Positions 1-5,026 of a stretch of DNA of 5,026 nt are shown here, in pieces. Position 1 is the first letter of the stretch, and every line of letters begins with the position of its first letter. This DNA comes from Candidatus Zixiibacteriota bacterium (GTDB lineage Bacteria > Zixibacteria > MSB-5A5 > GN15 > FEB-12): assembly GCA_029932795.1 (NCBI GenBank), contig JAOZPL010000164.1, positions 1 to 5,026 on the forward strand, given 5' to 3'. A program made the position numbers and the translations under genes. The notes under the pieces were generated by a model. The model did no database searches and had not been told where the DNA came from. It was given only the letters and a program-made list of their open reading frames with translations.

Positions 1-91
1 CCAATCCCCAGAAAGGCCACCTTCTGCCCTCGTTCAAGAACGCCACGCTCATCACCAGATACGCTCTGGAGTGCGGATTACGTGGGTACAT
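1..91 (-). CDS. Possible 5' end of a gene leaving the left edge (partial, uncertain)
   Basis: Reading leftwards, an AAGGAG Shine-Dalgarno match (99-104) sits 7 bases before an ATG (91-89), and the frame stays open to the window edge for 30 codons (starts MYPRNPHSRA). The product is not recognised and its composition is not very protein-like. A competing frame on the same strand, open from just after a TAA at 80-78 to the edge, reads GVLERGQKVAFLGIG. That looks more like real protein: it resembles either the N-terminal nucleotide-binding strand of a Rossmann dehydrogenase (possible GTG start at 20-18 preceded by GAGG) or the late glycine-rich segment of a FabH/OleA-type ketoacyl synthase. The window ends too early to decide. 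Either way the gene would follow the kinase in the same direction, after a gap of under 150 bases with no obvious terminator. Confidence 0.3.
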   Translation of the reverse strand, partial: MYPRNPHSRAYLVMSVAFLNEGRRWPFWGL

Positions 92-167
92 ATATCTTCT
101 CCTTTTTGGGATTGTAAACTTCTATACTCAATGTCATCATAGCATGCTTTTCAAACGAAAGAAAGTT

Positions 168-1946
168 CTAATTCTCAAAATCAAAAATCAGCTTATTGGC
201 ATTACCTGTTACAACGGAAACGGTATCGGTCCGCTCCAACTGCTTTCCAGCCAGAGTCAGGACAGCTTTGATAACATGCCGACCGCTCGTCACCTCATAA
301 GTATTGGGCGTCCTGCGATCCTGCAGTTGGCCATCGATATACACAAGGGCACCATTCAGCGGCTTTGAACCCACCCTGATGCTGGTCAGAGCCTGCTTTG
401 GCTGTGATGACGGAAATGTAAACCGGAAATTGCTGGTTTCATTGCCGTTCTCAGCCAAAAGAATGGTATCAACCATCACCTTCTGCACACTGCCTTGATT
501 CTCAACCCGGATGATATGACGCCCGGTGTCGAGTGTCACCAGGGCCTGCTCCTCATCCTTGCCCACAAGGTCACCGTCAATATAGATGTCGCCCCGTGGC
601 TGGACGGCTACTGTAATGATTCCCTCCGTCGCCTCCGGTGCGATCTCGATTGTAAACGAGGAGACAGTCGATAAGCCGCTGCTGTTGCCGTCCCTGTCAA
701 TAGCCTGCACTCGCCAGAAACAAGCTCCCTCGGCCAGATCCTCAGCGGGAGTGTAAGAAGCGACTGTCAGGCCGGACACCACCTGCGGGCTCAGGAACAT
801 CGAATCATCACTATACTCCAGCGTGTAGGTTCCGCCCTCACCCGCAGTCGGTTCCCACGCAAAACTCGGCCTATTAGTATTGATGACAACGTTCGTCTCC
901 GGTTGAAACAGAACTGGCGAAGCTGGAGTGTCTTTGCTTCCCCCCCTGATGAAAACCAGGTACACGGCCACAACACAAACAGCCAGAACGGCAAAAACAG
1001 ATGCCACTTTCAGCGCCGGCCCTTTCTTTCCGGCAGACTTTCGGGGAATTACCGGGCCGGCATCCTCGATTCGACCGGAGATCCCGATCTCTCTCACCAG
1101 GACACCAATGGCTTTTTGCATTTGCGAAGTTGTAGCAAACCGGCCTTCCGGATTCTTGTCGATTGCCTTCAGGATTATCTTTTCCAGGGGGACGGGAATC
1201 TCATGGTTGAGTTCACGTGGTTTGACCGGCTCAGTGAAAAGCTTGGCATCCCTCAGGGCAAACTGATCTTCCCCTTTGAAAGGAAGATCTCCGGTCAGCA
1301 TGTTGTAAAGCATGGTACCAACTGCATAGATATCCGCCAGGGCGTAATTGATGTGACCGGAGGGGGTGAACTGCTCCGGAGCCATGTAGGTTGGCGTGCC
1401 GCACGAGCCGCCGGCCACGGTGAGATCGGGGTCGGTCTCCGCCTTGGCAATCCCGAAATCGATCACCTTCACCTGACCCTTGCTGTCAATCATTATATTG
1501 CTGGGCTTGATATCGCGGTGATAGATACCCTTTTGATGAGCGAATTCAAGCGTTGCCAAGACATCATTGATAATCCGAAGCGACTCCTTCACCGACAGCT
1601 TTTTCTTCTCTTTGATAATCTCGTCGAGGGTAACACCATCGATGTACTCCATCGCAATAACGATATCGTCACCGTGATTGAAGAAATGCTTAATCTGGCA
1701 GATGTGGGAATGACCGCCCAGGAGCGCCAATTTATCGGCCTCGTGCCGGAAGCGTTCCACCAACCGTGGATCAGTCAGGATTTTCAGGACCACTTTCAGG
1801 TTGGGGACATCCCGGTGAACGGCCAGATAAACTTTGGCCATCCCCCCTACCCCAACCTTCTCAAGGACCTTATAGCTCCCGATATACTGATCGCTCACCC
1901 GAAGAAGATAGGCAGTTGAAAAATCGCAGGCAATAATAATCGACAT
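168..1946 (-). CDS. Membrane-anchored Ser/Thr protein kinase (Hanks type) with FN3-like segment and PEGA repeats
   Basis: Probable receptor-type kinase that phosphorylates Ser/Thr on cytoplasmic targets in response to something bound outside the membrane. Numbering from the ATG at 1946 (592 residues): glycine loop GVGGMAKV 32-39, ATP lysine K55 in VVLKIL, helix-C glutamate E69, catalytic HRDIKPSN 143-150 with D145, DFG 163-165, APE 189-191. All key residues are present, so it should be active. A basic stretch (RKSAGKKG, about 302-309) precedes one hydrophobic membrane segment at about 311-333, which puts the kinase inside. Outside lie a fibronectin-III-like part (about 341-435, ending with FWRVQAIDRDGNSSG) and two PEGA-like repeats (about 442-505 and 520-590), each with a YIDG core and a GRHxI motif. 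Start is uncertain: the frame opens at GTG 1964, the only ATG is at 1946, and GTG 1898 (VSDQYIGSYKV) lies nearest the conserved domain; none has a good SD. Substrate and ligand cannot be told from sequence. Confidence 0.93.
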   Translation of the reverse strand: MSIIIACDFSTAYLLRVSDQYIGSYKVLEKVGVGGMAKVYLAVHRDVPNLKVVLKILTDPRLVERFRHEADKLALLGGHSHICQIKHFFNHGDDIVIAMEYIDGVTLDEIIKEKKKLSVKESLRIINDVLATLEFAHQKGIYHRDIKPSNIMIDSKGQVKVIDFGIAKAETDPDLTVAGGSCGTPTYMAPEQFTPSGHINYALADIYAVGTMLYNMLTGDLPFKGEDQFALRDAKLFTEPVKPRELNHEIPVPLEKIILKAIDKNPEGRFATTSQMQKAIGVLVREIGISGRIEDAGPVIPRKSAGKKGPALKVASVFAVLAVCVVAVYLVFIRGGSKDTPASPVLFQPETNVVINTNRPSFAWEPTAGEGGTYTLEYSDDSMFLSPQVVSGLTVASYTPAEDLAEGACFWRVQAIDRDGNSSGLSTVSSFTIEIAPEATEGIITVAVQPRGDIYIDGDLVGKDEEQALVTLDTGRHIIRVENQGSVQKVMVDTILLAENGNETSNFRFTFPSSQPKQALTSIRVGSKPLNGALVYIDGQLQDRRTPNTYEVTSGRHVIKAVLTLAGKQLERTDTVSVVTGNANKLIFDFEN

Positions 1947-1970
1947 ACACTGGTCCACGTCCACCAGTGT
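1947..1970. promoter_or_regulatory. 8-bp perfect inverted repeat at the kinase start
   Basis: ACACTGGT (1947-1954) and ACCAGTGT (1963-1970) are exact reverse complements separated by 8 bases. On the minus strand the second arm ends directly against the ATG at 1946, and the upstream GTG 1964 lies inside the dyad. It could be a dimeric regulator's operator, or an mRNA hairpin hiding the start region and limiting kinase translation. The repeat is seen directly; the role is inferred. Confidence 0.45.
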
Positions 1971-2112
1971 TACTGCGGCTGCAAAGAGTTCACTACCTGC
2001 ACTCGGCCAAAGTGCTTCTTGTTTTTTTGTCTCAAAATGCCCAAATTCATATGCCAGTGGATAATTATTGGTGATATGCCATTTTGAAGAATAAGTATCT
2101 TAGAGGCTATAC
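1971..2112. promoter_or_regulatory. Divergent intergenic control region between kinase and nifS-selD fusion
   Basis: This stretch must carry promoters for both genes, since they diverge from it. It is A+T richer than the flanking genes, especially at 2020-2100, and includes a T7 run (2022-2028) and the palindrome ATAATTAT (2061-2068). I see only weak sigma-70-like boxes. The best on the plus strand is TTGTCT, a 17-base spacer and TATGCC, at about 2027-2055, so no promoter is assigned with confidence. It also holds an inverted repeat, TCAAAATG (2032-2039) with CATTTTGA (2080-2087), and a direct repeat ATATGCCA at 2049-2056 and 2074-2081. Confidence 0.5.
2103..2106 (+). promoter_or_regulatory. 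Ribosome binding site of the nifS-selD fusion
   Basis: GAGG lies 6 bases before the ATG at 2113. This supports that start, and the family's usual N-terminus (IYLDYNATTP) begins at residue 4. Confidence 0.75.
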
Positions 2113-4320
2113 ATGAAGCCGATTTATCTCGATTACAACGCTACCACGCCCATAGACCCGCGTGTGCAGGAGGTTATGCTGCCATTTGTACGTGAGCATT
2201 TCGGGAACCCCTCCAGCAGCCACGCATTCGGCGTAACAGCCAGGAAAGCGATTGAAAAAGCCCGCCAACAGGTCGCCCAGTTGCTTGGTTGTCAAATAGA
2301 TGAGATAGTCTTTACCAGCGGCGGATCGGAATCCAACAACTGGGCCATAAAGGGCGCGGTTCGCGCCTGCCGGGACAGAGGCAACCACATCATCACATCA
2401 TCTGTCGAACACCCCGCCGTGATTGAAGTGTGTCGTTATCTCGAGGAAAACGGCTACCAGGTAACCTACCTGCCGGTGGATAAATACGGTCTCGTGAACC
2501 CGGAACAGGTTGAAGAAGCAATTACACCGCAGACTGTCCTGGTCACTATCATGCATGCCAACAACGAAGTCGGCACCGTTGAACCGATTTCCGAGATAGC
2601 CGAGATTGCGCATCTTCACGAGATACTAATCCATACGGACGCAGCTCAATCCATCGGTAAAATCCCAGTCCGGGTGGATGAGTTGAATGTGGATTTGCTC
2701 TCGGTGGCCGGTCATAAGCTTTATGCTCCGAAAGGAATTGGAGCACTATACGTTCGCAGCGGGGTCGAATTGGAGAAACTGATTCACGGTGCGGACCACG
2801 AGATTAACCGTCGAGCCGGAACGGAAAACGTCATTGAAATAGTGGGATTGGGAGAAGCCTGTGAACTCATCGATCGGAATCTGTCCAGGTATCAGGACCA
2901 TATGCAGAAAATGCGTGACCGGCTGGAAAAAGGATTGAAGAGTAAGTTCCCCGACGCATGGATACACGGCCATCCTGAAAAACGGCTTCCGAATACGACC
3001 AGTGTTGGCTTTAATGGCCTGGAAGCCAATACGATTGTGTCAGAGTTGAAAGGAGTTGCAGCTTCTGCAGGGGCCGCATGTCACTCCGACAGGATAGACG
3101 TTTCCAGTGTGCTGGAAGCCATGCAAATCCCTCTGGAATACGCGATGGGGACAATTCGCTTCTCAACGGGGCGTTTCACCACTCCCGAAGATACCGACCA
3201 AGCGCTTGATGAAATAACTCAGGTAATAGAGAGACTAAAGCCGAGTGAATCAACAGCTCCATCTCGGATTGGTACAGGCCATATTAAACTCACCCAATAC
3301 ACACACGGACTTGGCTGTGCCTGCAAGTTGCGCCCGCAATTGCTCGAAGATATCCTGAGAAAACTGCCGGTGCCGAGCGATTCCCGTATCCTGGTGGGCA
3401 CTGATACCGCCGATGATGCGGCGGTTTATCGCATCGACGACAAAACTGCCATTGTTCAGACGGTCGATTTCTTCACTCCGGTTGTGGATGACCCCTGCCA
3501 GTTCGGAGCCATTGCCGCCGCCAATTCACTCAGTGACATATACGCCATGGGAGGCAAACCGCTGTTTGCCCTCAATGTGGTTGGCTTCCCCAGCAACCGC
3601 CTGCCGATGGAGGTGTTGGAGGAGATTCTGAAAGCAGCCCAGTCCAAGGCCCGGGAAGCGGGAATCTCAATCATTGGGGGGCACACCGTGGACGACAACG
3701 AACCGAAGTACGGGATGGCTGTGACCGGTATCATCGACCCGAACAAAGTCATCACCAACCGCAACGCTCAGCCGGGCGATGTGCTGATTCTGACTAAACC
3801 TCTCGGTACCGGTATCCTTTCTACCGCCCTCAAGCAGGACCTGTTGGAAGACGGACCTAAAAAGGCGCTGGTAGAAACCATGGCCGGACTTAACAAAGTG
3901 GCAGCCGAAGCCATGCAGACAGTCGGTGTAAATGCGTGTACCGATATAACAGGTTTTGGACTGCTGGGACACCTGCTGGAGATGATGAACGGTTCGCATA
4001 CATCAGCCGTTATCCGGTTCGGCAACGTCCCTCTCCTCCCCAGCGTCATGGAACTGGCTGTGGCGGGCGCGATTCCGGGTGGCACCAAAGATAATCTGGA
4101 CTTCACGACCCCATTCGTTGAATATGACAAGAAGCTCTCTTCCGTAAACCGCCTGTTGCTCAATGATGCACAAACGTCGGGCGGCCTGTTGATCTCGGTT
4201 CCGCACAACAAGGCTCAAACCCTGATAGAACTGCTGAAGGAAAAACGAGTAAGCACGTCGGCAACGATTGGTGAGGTAATCTCATCTGGCGAAGCGAAGA
4301 TCACAGTGTACGAGAAATAG
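2113..4320 (+). CDS. selD: Fused NifS-like cysteine desulfurase/selenocysteine lyase and selenide, water dikinase (SelD)
   Basis: Bifunctional cytoplasmic enzyme of 735 residues. Residues 1 to about 375 are a PLP-dependent class V aminotransferase of the NifS/IscS type: YLDYNATTP near the start, H100 in SSVEHPA, HANNEVGT 148-155, D176 and Q179 (PLP contacts), Schiff-base lysine K202 in AGHK, and catalytic C323 in SAGAACHSD. After a short linker (about 376-389), residues 390-735 match full-length SelD, which makes selenophosphate, AMP and phosphate from selenide, ATP and water. Seen there: LTQYTHGLGCACK with catalytic C402 and K405, metal-binding aspartates D435, D475 and D611 (E. coli D51, D91, D227), GGHTVDDNEP 522-531, TDITGFGLLGH and the closing DAQTSGGL. 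The catalytic position is cysteine, so no selenocysteine recoding is needed. Inference: the first half delivers selenium to the second. Both halves have normal length (E. coli IscS 404, SelD 347), and no stop or frame break separates them. No selA, selB, selC or selU lies in the window, so the final use of selenophosphate is unknown. Confidence 0.96.
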   Translation: MKPIYLDYNATTPIDPRVQEVMLPFVREHFGNPSSSHAFGVTARKAIEKARQQVAQLLGCQIDEIVFTSGGSESNNWAIKGAVRACRDRGNHIITSSVEHPAVIEVCRYLEENGYQVTYLPVDKYGLVNPEQVEEAITPQTVLVTIMHANNEVGTVEPISEIAEIAHLHEILIHTDAAQSIGKIPVRVDELNVDLLSVAGHKLYAPKGIGALYVRSGVELEKLIHGADHEINRRAGTENVIEIVGLGEACELIDRNLSRYQDHMQKMRDRLEKGLKSKFPDAWIHGHPEKRLPNTTSVGFNGLEANTIVSELKGVAASAGAACHSDRIDVSSVLEAMQIPLEYAMGTIRFSTGRFTTPEDTDQALDEITQVIERLKPSESTAPSRIGTGHIKLTQYTHGLGCACKLRPQLLEDILRKLPVPSDSRILVGTDTADDAAVYRIDDKTAIVQTVDFFTPVVDDPCQFGAIAAANSLSDIYAMGGKPLFALNVVGFPSNRLPMEVLEEILKAAQSKAREAGISIIGGHTVDDNEPKYGMAVTGIIDPNKVITNRNAQPGDVLILTKPLGTGILSTALKQDLLEDGPKKALVETMAGLNKVAAEAMQTVGVNACTDITGFGLLGHLLEMMNGSHTSAVIRFGNVPLLPSVMELAVAGAIPGGTKDNLDFTTPFVEYDKKLSSVNRLLLNDAQTSGGLLISVPHNKAQTLIELLKEKRVSTSATIGEVISSGEAKITVYEK

Positions 4321-4363
4321 AACTCCCTCTCCGCCTACGGCCCCTTTAGATTACTCGGACAAC

Positions 4364-4377
4364 GGTCGATAACGACC
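4364..4377 (+). terminator. Small hairpin after the nifS-selD fusion, possible weak terminator
   Basis: GGTCG, a loop of ATAA and CGACC form a perfect 5-bp stem 44 bases after the stop codon. No T-run follows, so it does not look like a standard intrinsic terminator; it may instead protect the mRNA 3' end or mean nothing. Confidence 0.25.
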
Positions 4378-4450
4378 CAGAATCAGCCTCCTGACAACCT
4401 CCTTTCATTAATTGTTTGCCAGCACCACGGATTTCTCTTACCTTCCCAGC

Positions 4451-4525
4451 CGGGAATCAGGAGTTCCGAGATACCACATGCGGGACTGCATGTATAGAGA
4501 ACATAGATGATCATTCGGGATCATC
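4451..4525 (+). promoter_or_regulatory. Run of three short inverted repeats in the leader of the downstream gene
   Basis: Three stems lie one after another ahead of the GTG at 4544. The first is imperfect: CGGGAA (4451-4456) with TTCCG (4464-4468), one bulged base. The second is perfect: ACATGC (4476-4481) with GCATGT (4488-4493), 6-base loop. The third is perfect: GATGATC (4506-4512) with GATCATC (4519-4525), 6-base loop containing TTCG. The third ends 5 bases before the SD. It may be a structured 5' leader or paired operator sites; no known riboswitch family is recognised. The rest of 4321-4543 shows nothing I can name. Confidence 0.35.
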
Positions 4526-4530
4526 AGATA

Positions 4531-4535
4531 GGAGG
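4531..4535 (+). promoter_or_regulatory. Strong ribosome binding site that fixes a GTG start
   Basis: GGAGG is followed after 8 bases by GTG (4544-4546). An in-frame TAG at 4529-4531 overlaps the SD, so the gene cannot start further upstream, and the next in-frame ATG is more than 150 bases away. Confidence 0.8.
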
Positions 4536-4543
4536 AATCGACT

Positions 4544-5026
4544 GTGCATTTCAGCCTTTTGAATGACAGGGACACGAAAGCAATAGACGCCCTGATTGAC
4601 GCCTACGGCGGAGCCAAGGCAATCTGTGAAAAGATCAGATCACAGCGAGACTACGCCATCAGGAAGAAGATCGCGGGCGAAAAAGGATATGGTGAAATGC
4701 TGGAGCAGGCGGAGAGCTTTGCCAGGGCTTTCCCCAAGGTTGAAGACATCATGTCCAAAGAGGGATTCAGAGTTACGAAGAAAGGCGTCTGCACTGCTCA
4801 GGTGTCAGGCTTCCAGGGATCTCATGTGACTCTCGGTTGTATGCGCCGACTTGCTGAAAACGGCGATGTCCTCATACCATCCGAGATGATCTCAGTTGTT
4901 GCCCTCACCGAGCATTACGTCTATGGTGGTGACCTGCTCGCAACCCTGGCCATGTCTGAGAACATAATGGGAGCCAGCAAGTTCTGTTCGACAAACCTGA
5001 TCGGTATACCCCTGCCTGAAGAGCGG
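4544..5026 (+). CDS. Unrecognised protein, N-terminal 161 residues (runs off right edge)
   Basis: The frame is open from GTG 4544 to the window end, exactly 161 codons with no stop, behind a strong SD. I do not recognise the family. The start reads VHFSLLNDRDTKAIDALIDA. The first 75 or so residues are rich in charged residues and alanine and look helical. The middle (GFRVTKKGVCTAQVSGFQG, about 75-93) looks like alternating strands. The later part (about 105-161) is more hydrophobic, with ISVVALTEHYVYGGDLLATL. Cysteines fall at 28, 83, 99 and 148; they are not in a CxxC or other metal-binding pattern I know. There is no signal peptide and no clear membrane segment, so it is probably cytoplasmic. 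It lies 223 bases after the SelD fusion on the same strand, with its own leader, which suggests separate transcription. A selenium-related role is possible only by position. Confidence 0.8.
   Translation, partial: MHFSLLNDRDTKAIDALIDAYGGAKAICEKIRSQRDYAIRKKIAGEKGYGEMLEQAESFARAFPKVEDIMSKEGFRVTKKGVCTAQVSGFQGSHVTLGCMRRLAENGDVLIPSEMISVVALTEHYVYGGDLLATLAMSENIMGASKFCSTNLIGIPLPEER

Noticed and set aside
144..368. Plus-strand 74-codon frame opposite the kinase C-terminus
   Set aside because: It overlaps the well-defined second PEGA-like repeat on the other strand, has no good SD, and the product looks like a shadow translation.
903..1919. Long plus-strand open frame of 338 codons opposite the kinase
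   Set aside because: It is antisense to the conserved kinase motifs (glycine loop, HRD, DFG, APE) and has no recognisable domain. It is explained by codon use on the real strand.
3230..3290. Two adjacent genes (nifS and selD) rather than one fusion
   Set aside because: The frame runs through the linker with no stop, no start codon with an SD, and no frame change, so a single protein is the direct reading.
3289..3330. Selenocysteine codon (TGA) at the SelD active site, as in some SelD proteins
   Set aside because: The codon at the catalytic position is TGT (C402), and the frame has no in-frame TGA.
3768..4211. Minus-strand 147-codon frame inside the SelD domain
   Set aside because: It is fully antisense to conserved SelD motifs (TDITGFGLLGH, DAQTSGGL) and its sequence shows no family resemblance.
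4321..4543. Possible tRNA-Sec (selC) or other tRNA next to selD
   Set aside because: The segment has a GTTCCGAG stretch loosely like a T-loop, but no matching acceptor stem, anticodon arm or long variable arm could be built.
4596..4829. Plus-strand 77-codon frame overlapping the downstream gene
   Set aside because: It lies in another frame of the GTG-started gene, lacks an SD, and its Arg/Ser/Pro-rich composition is typical of a shadow.

Overview
The window carries two complete, divergently transcribed genes, the 5' part of a third gene running off the right edge, and a short probable gene start at the left edge. Base composition is about 50% G+C. The start signals are bacterial: Shine-Dalgarno (SD) sites and GTG starts. 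The organism is a bacterium with selenium metabolism. A membrane-bound Hanks-type kinase with PEGA repeats would fit a delta-proteobacterium-like, Acidobacteria or FCB-group/candidate-phylum genome, but nothing here fixes the lineage.

Layout. Positions 1-91 (minus strand) hold a weakly supported start of a gene leaving the window. Positions 168-1946 (minus) encode a Ser/Thr protein kinase with a cytoplasmic catalytic domain, one membrane segment, a fibronectin-III-like segment and two PEGA-like repeats. Positions 1947-2112 are a divergent control region with an 8-bp perfect dyad next to the kinase start and a second, widely spaced 8-bp inverted repeat nearer the other gene. Positions 2113-4320 (plus) encode a single 735-residue protein in which a NifS/IscS-type cysteine desulfurase (selenocysteine lyase-like) is fused to a full-length selenide, water dikinase (SelD). 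Positions 4321-4543 are non-coding and contain several small inverted repeats. Positions 4544-5026 (plus) are the first 161 codons of an unrecognised gene with a GTG start and a strong SD.

How the genes may work together. The fusion is the clearest biological story. The N-terminal half would release selenium from selenocysteine, or move it as a cysteine persulfide-like selenide. The C-terminal half would use that selenide and ATP to make selenophosphate, the selenium donor for selenocysteine and for selenouridine in tRNA. All catalytic residues I could align by eye are present in both halves. The kinase shares only the control region with it, and a functional link is unproven. The unknown downstream gene is on the same strand but 223 bases away, behind its own leader, so it is probably a separate unit.
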